A stretch of DNA of 64,000 nucleotides, from NCBI RefSeq assembly GCF_003751385.1, contig NZ_RJVA01000001.1, positions 1 through 64,000 on the forward strand, given 5' to 3'. This document shows, one piece after another, positions 32,184 to 41,180 of the stretch (positions within the stretch are counted from its first letter, which is position 1; each line of letters starts with the position of its first letter). The notes under the pieces are model-generated. The model had not been told where the DNA came from. It was given only the letters and a program-made list of their open reading frames with translations, and made no database searches. This stretch comes from Desulfosoma caldarium (GTDB lineage Bacteria > Desulfobacterota > Syntrophobacteria > Syntrophobacterales > DSM-9756). The position numbers and the translations under genes were made by a program.

Positions 32184-33155
32184 ATGGTGCCATCCAATCA
32201 CAAGTGTTTCCTTGTGGCCGCGGACGGCTCCGAGCGCTGTCTTGAAGCGGCCAAGCGTTTCGGACAATTTTTCAAGGATCGCAGGGATTGCCATTGGACG
32301 ATTCTTCACTGCGTGCAGCAGCACCTCATGTTGTACCCCGGCGAGCTCTGGGATGCGGACACGTCCCTGCGCGTCGCCAAGACGACTCAGGAAAAAATCT
32401 GCCACAGCATTACGAACCGATACCGTGAAGTCTTCATGGAACTGGGCTTTGACGAGGATTCCATCGACACCGTGTGCCGGTTGGATTCCTGGGACCCCGG
32501 CCAAGACATTCTCAAGGTGGCCGAAGAACGCAAGATTGCCAGTATCGCCGTCGGCCGCCGGGGCCTTTCCCCTGCGGAAAACATTCTCATTGGCAGCGTC
32601 TCCTCGCGCGTGGTGCAGTACGAACAATACCGAACGGTGTGGATCATGGACCCGGACGCACCGCCCACAGGCCATGTGCTCATTGCGGTGGAATCGCATC
32701 CCGAATGTCGCGCTTTGACTTACTATGCCAATGAATGGATTGGTCCGACGCCTGGAAAACGCTACACTTTCCTCCACATTTTGCCCCCCGTTCCGCCGGC
32801 TCTGTGGGATGACGGCCATATCTTGGATGAACAGGAGCGCGCGGCACGGCACTCATGGAAACGCCACTGGGAGGAGGAAAAGCGGCGCCAGGTGGATCAG
32901 TTCATGGACGAGGCTCGTGAAGTCCTGGGCTCACAAGGTATTCCCGACAGCGCCATTGAATGCCGCATCCTTCCCCTGCAAAAGGGGGTGGCTCGCGACC
33001 TGCTGGCACACATGGAAAGCGGCAACTACGAAGCGGTCGTCATGGGCAAACGCAGTCTTCGCGAGAAAAAACCCTTTCTTGTGGGAAGCCATGCCAACAA
33101 GGTCCTGCAGCACGCTCGCAAGGTCCACTTGTGCCTTGTGGGCAGAGCGTGCTGA
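32184..33155 (+). CDS. Tandem universal stress protein
   Basis: Two Usp-like alpha/beta domains in one 323-residue chain. Domain 1 (about 8-155) begins KCFLVAADGSERCLEAAKR and ends with AVGRRGLSPAENILIGSVSS, the GRRG-x9-GS ATP-binding pattern. Domain 2 (about 165-323) begins GHVLIAVESHPECRALTYY and ends VVMGKRSLREKKPFLVGSHA. Both ATP motifs look intact. The ribosome site AAAAGGAGG lies upstream. Stress adaptation is the general family role; the specific ligand is unknown. Confidence 0.85.
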   Translation: MVPSNHKCFLVAADGSERCLEAAKRFGQFFKDRRDCHWTILHCVQQHLMLYPGELWDADTSLRVAKTTQEKICHSITNRYREVFMELGFDEDSIDTVCRLDSWDPGQDILKVAEERKIASIAVGRRGLSPAENILIGSVSSRVVQYEQYRTVWIMDPDAPPTGHVLIAVESHPECRALTYYANEWIGPTPGKRYTFLHILPPVPPALWDDGHILDEQERAARHSWKRHWEEEKRRQVDQFMDEAREVLGSQGIPDSAIECRILPLQKGVARDLLAHMESGNYEAVVMGKRSLREKKPFLVGSHANKVLQHARKVHLCLVGRAC

Positions 33156-33248
33156 AGGTTTTCCAGATCGGTCCTTGACAACGAGGCTTCGACCACCATA
33201 ATGGCTTCGATTTCCGCGACCTATCGCGCTCTCGTCGGAGGTTGTCTC

Positions 33249-33692
33249 ATGAACCATCGCATGTTCCATTGGCTGCTCAATCTCTATCCCCCATACCTCG
33301 GAGCCGGCATTCGCGTGCGCCGCGTTTCCCCAGATTTTCGGGAAATTCTTGTGGAAATGCCCCTTCGGTTCTTCAACCGCAATTACGTGGGCACCCATTT
33401 CGGTGGCAGCCTCTACGCCATGGTCGATCCCTTTTACATGCTCATGCTCATCAAGAATTTGGGCCCCGATTACATCGTCTGGGACAAAGCCGCCACCATC
33501 GACTTCGTCAAGCCCGGCAAGGGAACCGTACGGGCCCACTTTCAACTCGAAGAAAAGGTGCTTCAAGAGATCAAGGAAAGAGTCCAAGAACGGGGAAAGT
33601 TTCTGCCCACCTTCACCGTCGAAGTTCGGGACACTCAGGGTGAGGTGGTGGCTCGAGTGGAAAAGGTTTTGTATGTGAGGAGAAAAAAGTGA
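33249..33692 (+). CDS. DUF4442 hot-dog fold protein (putative thioesterase)
   Basis: The 147-residue protein has the hot-dog helix segment [20 protein letters not shown] and strands ending [12 protein letters not shown], typical of DUF4442, relatives of acyl-CoA thioesterases such as YiiD's C-domain. ATG at 33249 has GGAGG seven bases upstream; the in-frame ATG 16 codons earlier (33201) lacks one. It lies 90 bases after the stress protein. Acyl-CoA hydrolysis is inferred only. Confidence 0.7.
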   Translation: MNHRMFHWLLNLYPPYLGAGIRVRRVSPDFREILVEMPLRFFNRNYVGTHFGGSLYAMVDPFYMLMLIKNLGPDYIVWDKAATIDFVKPGKGTVRAHFQLEEKVLQEIKERVQERGKFLPTFTVEVRDTQGEVVARVEKVLYVRRKK

Positions 33693-33864
33693 GGCGCGCC
33701 AAGCCGGCGTCACGTCCTCACGGCTGATGATGTCACCAGTGAACGGAAGGAGGAAAAAGCCTCGATTGGTGGTTTCAGCAGAGACTCGTAAGGAAGCGGC
33801 GATTCGTTCTCCCAACGGGAGGAGACTCCCGTGCGACAGCTCCTGTGCGGAATGGAGTGAATCA

Positions 33865-34746
33865 CTCCTGACAAGCAGAACCAAGAGAATCCGTCTTAGC
33901 GAAGCCGCCGAAATCATTAAGGACGGCACACTACTCACCTTCTCAGGTTTTACCATAAGGCGTCGCCCCTGCGCGCTGGTCTATGAACTCATCCGACAAA
34001 AGCGTCGGCATCTTCACTAGATCGAAGTCAACAGCGGCCCTCACTCGGAATTCCTCTACGAAGACTACAGCCATGCGAGCTGGCTTTCCGATTTCATGCG
34101 GCCGCTTCTGGCATGCCCTTCATGGCCACGCAGACCTCCCTGGGAACGGATATTTACAACCCAGACGACGACATGCTGGGGCGAGCAGGACTGAGAAACG
34201 GCAAAAACCCCGAGATTCCCCGTAAAAAGTACCACGTCATCGACGACCCGTTTTTTGGCGACGGCTGACAAATCCTCGTCCCCGCAGCCAAGGTGGACGT
34301 GGCCGTGCTGGCCGTCCAACAGGTGGGCGATGAGGGCACGGCGCGCATCGCAGGGCAATTCTTTACGGACCCTGAGGTGGCTCGTGCGGCGGACATCACC
34401 ATTGTCATCGCTGAGGAAATCGTTCCCGAAGAGTACCTGCGTCATGAATCCCATCTGAACAAGTCTGAACAAGATCCCCAGCTTTCAATTGGACTACATT
34501 GTGGAATGCCCCCGGTGCGCCCACTTAACAGGCGTGTAATGGTTCTACGACCTGGACGGCGAGTTTCTTCGCAACTTTTACGTCCAGACGCGAAACCAGG
34601 AAGGGTTCAACGAATTCGCCAAGGAATGGATCTTTGGCTTGAACCACGACGGCTACCTGAACAAGCTCGGCGTGCCTCGGCTCACCCGCCTGAACGCCAA
34701 CACGTTCTTGAACTACAGCACGCGCGTCGATCGGGGACGTTCGTAA
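33865..34746 (+). pseudogene. Glutaconate CoA-transferase-like subunit A, broken
   Basis: Pieces of a GctA-type class I CoA-transferase subunit appear in order across two frames: KDGTLLTFSGFTIRRRP and ALVYELIRQ; EVNSGPHSEFLYEDYSH; then FMATQTSLGTDIYNPDDDML; PAAKVDVAVLAVQQVGDEG; FQLDYIVECPRC; YDLDGEFLRNFYVQTRN. Lesions are an in-frame TAG (34018-34020), a frameshift with apparent loss near 34105-34112, an in-frame TGA (34266-34268), a second frameshift near 34465 and an in-frame TAA (34537-34539). There is no clean start. The B subunit remnant follows 13 bases later. The protein would have moved CoA between acyl groups in anaerobic acid degradation. Confidence 0.85.
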
Positions 34747-34759
34747 GAGGGTATCTGCC

Positions 34760-35564
34760 ATGAAAGACATGAAGCCTCCAGCACAGCCTGGCGAATACAG
34801 TCTCAGGGATCTCATGACGCTGGCGGCGGCCCGCGAAGTGCGGGACAATGAAATGGTTACTGCCGGCAGCGGGATGCCCATGATCGCCATTATGTTGGCT
34901 CAAAGGACCCATGCCCCGCGCCTCAAGCTCATCTTTGAGGCCGGAACCCTGGATGGACGCGCCAAAGAGCTGCCCACTTCCGTAAGGGACCCGCGCTGCG
35001 AAGTGGGGGCTTCCGTGGCCTCAGGACTCTACGAAGCCTTAAGCATCGTTCAAAGAGGCGACGTGGACTTGGGATTTTTAGGTGGCGCCGAAATCGACGA
35101 GTACGGCAACGTGAACACCACCGCCATCGACGATTACTTAAACCCGCTACTTCGGCTCACGGGAAGCGGCGGCAATCCCGATACCAACTCCTTTGCCAAA
35201 CGCACCGTCTATATCATGGTGCACGAAAAGGCATTTTCCCAAAAATGTCAGCTACATCACAAGTCCAGGATAGAGCGTCAAAAACTGGCCATCCGGCCAA
35301 TGGATTCATCGCCGAGAGCTCTGTGGCGCGGCTTTTCGTGGTGGGCCCAGCGCCGTCATCAGCACAGCCGGCGTCTTTCGTTTTGATGCAGAAACGGGTC
35401 GCATGTATCTGGACACCTACCATTCGGGAATGAGCCCCGATAAAATTCAACAGATGTGCGAATTTGATTTGGATATCTCGCGGGTAAGCGGCGAGACGGT
35501 ACCCCCGACCTATGAAGTGATTCACCTCATCCATGGGGTCTTGGATCCGGACAGATCTTTCTAA
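34760..35564 (+). pseudogene. Glutaconate CoA-transferase-like subunit B, broken
   Basis: The start is good (GAGGG before ATGAAAGAC) and the first ~155 residues are intact and family-like: VTAGSGMPMIAIMLAQRTH, FEAGTLDGRAKELPTSVRD, VDLGFLGGAEIDEYGNVNTT, GSGGNPDTNSFAKRTVYIM. Near 35232-35240 the frame shifts. The new frame shows VSYITSPG, then hits TAG (35271-35273), and afterwards continues with GGPSAVISTAGVFRFDAETG and a normal-looking end at 35564. One shift and one stop separate two otherwise well-preserved halves, so inactivation looks recent, or the assembly has an error here. Confidence 0.85.
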
Positions 35565-35826
35565 CTAAACCTCGAAAGGACTAGCCTTCGAAGATTCAAT
35601 GGAAAGCCAATAAGGAGTGGAAAAAAGAGGGACCCGCGGCTCGGCCGAAAGATGAAAAGGGCCTCGCTTTTCTTGAGCCGTGCCTTCCTTTTTGCTTTAG
35701 TCGCCTTCATATCAAAGAAGACACCTCTAGAGCCCCATGCTTGATGGTGGATAATGAGGGGCAGGGCGGTGAGATGGGCAAGTGGGTGCTTTCAACACAG
35801 CCCTTGGTGCAAAAAGGAAGGCTGCC

Positions 35827-36728
35827 ATGAAAATTGCCTACCTGATCGTGGCCTATAACAAGCCTCGACATTTTCCTCGTCTTATCAGGGCACTGGAGAC
35901 GCCCAACTGCGCCTTTTTCGTGCACATCGACAGAAAATACAACATCCCCCCTATACCGCGCTCTCAAAGCCCAACCTCTTCTTTTCCCAACATCGGGTTC
36001 CGGTCTACGGGGGCCACTTCAGCGTCGTAGAAGCTATTCTCATCATTCTTCGAGAAGCCTTTCAACGCTCCATAGGATTCCAACGGTTTGTGCTCCTGAG
36101 CAGCTCCGATGATCCCATCCGCTCTGCGCAGTGGATTGAACAGTTCTTGGCGGAACACCCGGATACCGAGTACATGAACATGGTGCCCATGCCCTCCAAT
36201 GCGCTCGGGAAACCTCTGAGCTGACTGATCGACGATCATCCACACCCCGCCAATCCATCCTGGTTGCTGTTAGCAGCCAAGGAGCTCAAGAAGGTCGGCC
36301 TGTGGACACGGCGCAATGACAAAAAAGTCCTTGGGGATTTTCAACCTTACGGCGGCTCCATGTTCTGGGCTTTGACACGCCAAGCTGCGCAGCTTCTCAT
36401 CGACTTCTGCGATCGGCGTCCGGACTTTGTGGCATTTTACCGGCATACCCATGGCCTAGACGAGATGATGTTGCAAACGATCTTGGGCAATTCGGCGTTG
36501 GCCTGCAGGATTCAAAGAAACCTCCCCTATGCCGACTGGAGCGCTCGGCGGCGCAGCCCGGAATGGATTCAACGAAGACATCTCGAGTTTTTTAAGCCCA
36601 CGACACGATTTTCCACGGACGATCCATACGGACCCGGTGAGATTGTTTTTGCACGAAAGTTTTCCGAAGATGCGGACGATCTGGTGAGGCAACTGGACCG
36701 CATCATCGCGGAAAGAGAAACCGACTAG
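35827..36728 (+). pseudogene. Core-2/I-branching-type glycosyltransferase, broken
   Basis: The N-terminus MKIAYLIVAYNKPRHFPRLI and HIDRK match the beta-1,6-GlcNAc-transferase (GT14) family. A one-base shift near 35948-35960 moves the homology (FSVVEAILIILREAF, FVLLSSSDDPIRSAQWIEQF) to another frame. That frame has an in-frame TGA at 36222-36224, then goes on with KVLGDFQPYGGSMFWALTRQ and TDDPYGPGEIVFARKFS to a stop at 36726. The ribosome site AAGGA precedes the start. It would have added branching sugars to surface glycan. It lies next to the two broken CoA-transferase genes. Confidence 0.8.
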
Positions 36729-37046
36729 ACGACACCGTGATGGAGTTCCAAAGGGTACTTTTTGGACGCAAGGCGATGACGGGGAAGGGGAAAAAGCCCG
36801 TGAAGACTTCCTTCTCGATCCGCCCTGGAAAAGTCAGGAATCCTCGCCCCGTTCCCGCTTAAGACTTCTGGAAGTTTATTCGTCAAGGCACCATGGATAA
36901 GCGGCGCGAGGCTCAAAAATCATCGCGCCGCGCGGCGTTTTCGCGTGTTGAAAAAAGGCTCCCTTTCACCATGAAGCCAAAGACGACACCTCACTCTAGG
37001 TCAAGAACCTGGAGATTCATCCGAAAAGACCTCAAGAATCCGCCGA
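36729..37046. other. Gene-free stretch with one stem-loop
   Basis: No coding frame is supported. A perfect 8-bp inverted repeat (36902-36909 with 36923-36930) is followed seven bases later by TTTT on the plus strand, a weak terminator candidate. It lies between the broken glycosyltransferase and the 3' end of the rubrerythrin gene. Confidence 0.4.
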
Positions 37047-37541
37047 TTATTCCACTTTGAAGAAGTTTTTCTTGTTGGCGCCGCACACCGGGCATTTTTC
37101 CGGAGGTTCCTCGGCAATGGTGTAGCCGCAAATGCGGCAGACAAACCAGTCCTTGACCGGAAAGTTTTCCGGATCCTTCAGAGCGTCTTCGTAAAGCTGG
37201 GCATGAATCTTTTCCACCTCGTTAGCGTAAGTGAAGCTGATCTCGGCCTGGCGCTCTCCTTCGGCCTTGGCGTCTTCTATCATTTGAGGATACATGCTCT
37301 TGAATTCGTGGGTTTCTCCGGCGATGGCTTCTTGAAGATTTTCACGCGTGCTTCGAATGCCCTTGAGCACCCTCAGGTGCTTGTGCGCGTGAACGGTTTC
37401 CGCCGCAGCCGCCGCTTCAAAGAGCTTGGCCACTCCCGGGTAACCTTCCTCGCGAGCTTTTTCGGCAAAAGCCAAGTACTTGCGGTTGGCTTGGGATTCG
37501 CCGGCAAAAGCTTCTTTGAGATGGCTTTGAGTCTTGGACAT
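37047..37541 (-). CDS. Rubrerythrin
   Basis: Non-heme diiron peroxidase that detoxifies hydrogen peroxide in anaerobes using rubredoxin-type electron transfer. The 164 residues comprise a four-helix ferritin-like domain (about 1-130; FAGESQANRKYLAFAEKARE, EETVHAHKHLR-type Glu/His ligands, AIAGETHEFKSMYPQM). The C-terminal rubredoxin-like domain has two Cys pairs (CRICGY and CPVCGA). The ribosome site AAAAGGAGG is strong. It stands alone, divergent from the thioesterase gene. Confidence 0.96.
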   Translation of the reverse strand: MSKTQSHLKEAFAGESQANRKYLAFAEKAREEGYPGVAKLFEAAAAAETVHAHKHLRVLKGIRSTRENLQEAIAGETHEFKSMYPQMIEDAKAEGERQAEISFTYANEVEKIHAQLYEDALKDPENFPVKDWFVCRICGYTIAEEPPEKCPVCGANKKNFFKVE

Positions 37542-37941
37542 GGGAACCTCCTTTTGAGTTCTTCTGAAATCGTCTCCTGGACACGCCTCTTAATGAAAAA
37601 TCAAAAATCGAAAATAAATGTAAAAACCGCTTTCAGGCGTGTCAATGCGCGACTCGTCTACAAGATTGGGGCACATAATGGTTTGATGAACGAAACCCAG
37701 TTGCGTCAATGGGGCTCTGCCTTGAAGGCCTTTGGAGCTTTCTTGACAGAGGCTTGAAGATCTGAAAAGATAAGATTGCCTCTTTTTGCAGCGCCGGTTC
37801 TTTGCCGATCTCGCACGATGCCCATTCCAGTGCATTCATCCTTGGCGACATCATCTTCAACAAGGTGCGGAAGCGCAACGTTGGTTCCTTAAAACGCTGC
37901 CAGACAAAAAACCTGCATGTTTACAAGGGGAGGAGGAATCC
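37542..37941. other. Intergenic region, divergent promoters expected
   Basis: No gene is supported. A plus-strand TTGACA (37743-37748) may serve the thioesterase gene, but no clear -10 box follows at normal spacing. The A/T-rich part near 37590-37625 could hold the rubrerythrin promoter. Nothing further was recognised. Confidence 0.3.
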
Positions 37942-38352
37942 ATGGGAAAAAATCTGACCGTTGGCATGAGCAAGGAATTGACGTTAAAAACTCTTCCGGA
38001 ACACTCCGCGCAACGCTTCTTTCAAAACCTGCCGAATGTGTTTGCCACCCCTTTTTTGGGAGGGTTCATGGAACAAGTCTGCGCCTCGCTGATCGATGAA
38101 CACTTGGAACCGGGCATGCAATCGGTGGGCATGTCCATGAATCTCAAACACATAGCCCCGACCCCTCTGGGCATGGAAATCAAGGTGGTGTGTGAAGTGA
38201 CGGCCATCGAAGGTCGCAAAGTGACTTTTAAGCTGGAAGCCTTTGATGAGGTTGAAAAAGTCGGCGAAGCCACCCACGAACGATTCCTTATTAAAGCCGA
38301 CAAGTTCAACGCACACGTCTTGGAAAAGGCCAAGAAAATCTCACCCTCATGA
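37942..38352 (+). CDS. FlK-like hot-dog thioesterase
   Basis: The 136-residue protein resembles the fluoroacetyl-CoA-thioesterase-like hot-dog family: conserved ATPFLGGFMEQVCASLIDEH helix, SVGMSMNLKHIAPTPLG and a terminal ATHERFLIKADKF strand (the family has GxHxR here). ATG at 37942 has GGGGAGGAGGAA upstream. The stop sits 17 bases before the probable start of an ADP-forming acyl-CoA synthetase, so both are likely one transcript. Hydrolysis of a short acyl-CoA is inferred; the substrate is unknown. Confidence 0.75.
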   Translation: MGKNLTVGMSKELTLKTLPEHSAQRFFQNLPNVFATPFLGGFMEQVCASLIDEHLEPGMQSVGMSMNLKHIAPTPLGMEIKVVCEVTAIEGRKVTFKLEAFDEVEKVGEATHERFLIKADKFNAHVLEKAKKISPS

Positions 38353-38369
38353 AAAAACGGAGGGCATCA

Positions 38370-40385
38370 ATGGGATTCCACCAAATGGACGCTTTTTTTC
38401 GGCCGCGCAGTGTGGCGGTCATCGGAGCTTCTGAGAGCCCCGAAAAATACGGCAACATCATTTTGCGCAACATTCTTGACGGCGGCTTTCGAGGGGCCGT
38501 GTATCCCATCAACCCAAAAAGTGACACCATTTTAGGGCTGCCGTGTTTTCGCAGTATCAAAGACATTCCCGATGCGGTGGATTTGGCCGTGGTCATCATT
38601 CCGGCCCGTCTGGTGCCTCAGGCCATCACCGAATGCGTGGAAAAGGGCGTTAAGGGGGCGGTGATCATCACGGGAGGATTCAGTGAGGCGGGTTCGGAGG
38701 GGGAATCTTTGCAACGGCAGGTGGCAGAGATCGCTCGACATGGAAACCTGCGCCTCATCGGCCCTAACTGTCAAGGGGTGAACAATCCCTACCATCCCCT
38801 GTGCGCCTCATGGCCTTTGTTAACAAAGCAAGGGCATGTGGCCGTGATCAGTCAAAGCGGCACGGTGGGTGCCGCCATGATGGACTGGTTTTCCGATGAG
38901 GAGCTGGGCGTTTCGTGTTTTGTGAGCCTCGGAAACCGGGCCGACGTGGATGAAACGGATTTGCTCGGCTACTTTGAAAATGACACTCACACACGAGTCA
39001 TCGCCCTTTATGTGGAAGGTATCAAAAGACCTCGGGAATTTCGAGAGGCGATCCGCGCAGCCACAAAGCCTATCGTGGTTTTGAAGGCGGGAAGGACCCC
39101 CAAAGGAAGGGTGGCCGCGGAGTCGCACACCAGGTCTTTGGCTGGAGCCGATGCAGTCTATGGAGCTCTTTTTCAAAGTCATGGTGTGGTCCGGGCGGAA
39201 ACCATTCAAGAATTCTACGATGTGGCCAAAGCCTATGCCTATCTGAAGGAGCCGCCGGGAAACCGCATTCTCTTTATCACCACCTCGGGAGGCGCAGGCA
39301 TTCTGGCGACGGATTGTGCGGAAAAGGAGGGGCTCGATGTAGCGCCGCTGCCACCGGAGCTGGCCGAAGCCCTTGAGGGGGTGATTCCGGCCCATGCCAT
39401 CCGCGCTAACCCCTTGGATCTCACCGGGGATGCCACCGCCGCCATGTACCAGGCGGTGATGGAGCGGGCGCGGCCCTACTACGACGTTCTGGGCGTCATT
39501 TTCGGGGATCCCGTGGACAAAGCCGCCGAGGTGGTGACGCCGCAGGCGAACGAGCTGGTCATTTTCCTGGGAGGTGCGGACGTCGAAAAAGTGGAACGCC
39601 GAAAGATGCATCAAAAAGGTGTTCCGGTTTTTCCCACGCCGGAAAGGGGAGTTCGAGCCCTTGCGCAGCGCCTTTCTAAAGCGAAGCGCACCAAGCCCGC
39701 GCGCACCACCTTTGTGGAAGGTCATACTCAGGGTAGGGCAGCAAGCCTCAGCGAATGCCTGGCCTTTTTGGAAAATCATGGATTTGAATGCATTTGTCAC
39801 CGCTTTGCGGAAAGTCCCGGCAAAGCTGTTCATGTGGCGCATCAGCTGGGTTTTCCCGTGGCGTTGAAAATTGATTCGCCCGACATTTTGCACAAGTCCG
39901 ACGTCGGCGGGGTTCGGTTGAACCTTCGATCGGGACAAGAGGTGCGCGCGGCCTACGAAAGCATGATGAGTCGAGCCAGCCAGGTGATGCCTCAGGCTCA
40001 CATTCGCGGCGTGGTGGTCACCAGCATGGCGGCTACGGGCGTGGAGCTCATTCTGGGCATGAATCGAGATCCCCAGTTCGGCCCCATTCTCTTATTCGGT
40101 TTGGGTGGCGTGACGGTGGAATTGTTTCGAGACGTCACCATGAAGATCCTTCCCATCACCCGCGATGACGCCTCTGCCATGTTGGAAGAAATCCAGGCGG
40201 CCCCGCTTCTAAACGGCTTTCGCGGCATGCCTCCCGTGGACAAGCACGCCTTGGTGGAAGTCATTTTGAAACTGGCGCATCTGGCCGAAACGCATGAAAA
40301 CCTGTTGGAAATCGACCTCAATCCCGTCTTCGCCTATTCTGAAGGCGTGCTGATCGCCGACGCGCGCATCGTCTGGAAATCATGA
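38370..40385 (+). CDS. ADP-forming acyl-CoA synthetase (fused alpha-beta)
   Basis: Interconverts acyl-CoA + ADP + Pi and acid + ATP, conserving energy from acyl-CoA. The first ~460 residues are the CoA-binding/succinyl-CoA-synthetase-like alpha part (SVAVIGASESPEKYGNIILR, LIGPNCQGVNNP, AVISQSGTVGAAMMDW, ESHTRSLAGADAV). The C-terminal ~220 residues are an ATP-grasp beta part (FPVALKIDSPDILHKSDVGG, LFGLGGVTVELFRDV). ATG at 38370 follows CGGAGGG; an ATG at 38349, overlapping the thioesterase stop, is the alternative. Preferred acid unknown (acetate, or branched or aromatic acids). Confidence 0.88.
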   Translation: MGFHQMDAFFRPRSVAVIGASESPEKYGNIILRNILDGGFRGAVYPINPKSDTILGLPCFRSIKDIPDAVDLAVVIIPARLVPQAITECVEKGVKGAVIITGGFSEAGSEGESLQRQVAEIARHGNLRLIGPNCQGVNNPYHPLCASWPLLTKQGHVAVISQSGTVGAAMMDWFSDEELGVSCFVSLGNRADVDETDLLGYFENDTHTRVIALYVEGIKRPREFREAIRAATKPIVVLKAGRTPKGRVAAESHTRSLAGADAVYGALFQSHGVVRAETIQEFYDVAKAYAYLKEPPGNRILFITTSGGAGILATDCAEKEGLDVAPLPPELAEALEGVIPAHAIRANPLDLTGDATAAMYQAVMERARPYYDVLGVIFGDPVDKAAEVVTPQANELVIFLGGADVEKVERRKMHQKGVPVFPTPERGVRALAQRLSKAKRTKPARTTFVEGHTQGRAASLSECLAFLENHGFECICHRFAESPGKAVHVAHQLGFPVALKIDSPDILHKSDVGGVRLNLRSGQEVRAAYESMMSRASQVMPQAHIRGVVVTSMAATGVELILGMNRDPQFGPILLFGLGGVTVELFRDVTMKILPITRDDASAMLEEIQAAPLLNGFRGMPPVDKHALVEVILKLAHLAETHENLLEIDLNPVFAYSEGVLIADARIVWKS

Positions 40386-41018
40386 AAACAGACGGGCCAG
40401 CTGTTCCAGTTGAACAGCCGACAAGGAATCGGGCATGCGCCCTCCAAAAACACACGCCGCCAACAAACTTCGGGCGGCGTGTTCCATTTTTTCCAGTCGG
40501 TAATAGGCTTGGCGCACATCACGGCCCATGGTGAGCGATCCGTGACGGGAGAGCAGGACCGCGTGGTGATTTTCCACAAAGGGCAAAAGGGACCGGGGAA
40601 CTTCATCCGTGGACGGCATCGCGTATGGAGCCGTTGGCACAGGTCCAACCGCGACCCATACTTCCGGAAACACTTCGGAAGAAAATGGCACGCCGGCCAA
40701 TGTCATGGCGGTGAGCAACGCAGGGTGCGCATGAACCACCGCGCCCACATCGGCTCGCTTTTCGTAAACGAGAGAATGCAACCGCCATTCGCTGGAAGGT
40801 TTTCCATTGCCAGAAAGCACGGACCCCGCGGTATCGATGACCAGCAAATCCTTAGGCTTTACCTCAGCCTTGGGAAAACCGCTCGGGGTGATGAGGTAGA
40901 CTCCACGGCCCAGGCGGCAACTCACGTTGCCGTCACTGGCGGCAATAAGACCGGCTGCGGCCAGCTTTTGACACGCCCAAACGATCTCTTCCCGCGCCAT
41001 TGCTTCCCGTGATTCCAT
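40380..41018 (-). CDS. Class II aldolase/adducin-family protein
   Basis: Zinc aldolase of the fuculose-phosphate-aldolase type. In 212 residues it shows the substrate/fold motifs LIAASDGNVSCRLG and SSEWRLHSLVYEKRADVGAV, and the metal-binding HAHP (VVHAHPALLTAMTLAG) plus a later RHGSLTMGRD with the third His. ATG at 41018 has GAGGAGG upstream. The 3' end overlaps the synthetase gene tail by six bases on the opposite strand. The substrate is unknown; methylthioribulose-phosphate or sugar-phosphate aldolases are relatives. Confidence 0.82.
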   Translation of the reverse strand: MESREAMAREEIVWACQKLAAAGLIAASDGNVSCRLGRGVYLITPSGFPKAEVKPKDLLVIDTAGSVLSGNGKPSSEWRLHSLVYEKRADVGAVVHAHPALLTAMTLAGVPFSSEVFPEVWVAVGPVPTAPYAMPSTDEVPRSLLPFVENHHAVLLSRHGSLTMGRDVRQAYYRLEKMEHAARSLLAACVFGGRMPDSLSAVQLEQLARLFS

Positions 41019-41180
41019 GTCGCGCCTCCTCAGAGAACTGTGCCGCATATCCTTCAATTTTTCGCAAGCCTATGCTACGTTGTCGTGTCGGTTTGCGCAA
41101 CATTCAAAGGGAAGCCACCGGCACAGGCCGTTGAAAAACGATCCAATCGACCCTCTTTAAAGGGCACAGAAAGGCACTCT

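Noticed and set aside
34266-34268. TGA in the broken CoA-transferase A gene as selenocysteine
   Set aside because: The same gene also has TAG and TAA stops and two frameshifts; CoA-transferases have no Sec at this place.
36222-36224. TGA in the glycosyltransferase remnant as selenocysteine
   Set aside because: A frameshift upstream already breaks the gene, no SECIS-like hairpin is apparent and the family has no selenoproteins.
38820-40001. 393-residue minus-strand frame
   Set aside because: It is the antisense of the ADP-forming acyl-CoA synthetase; high GC keeps the frame open.
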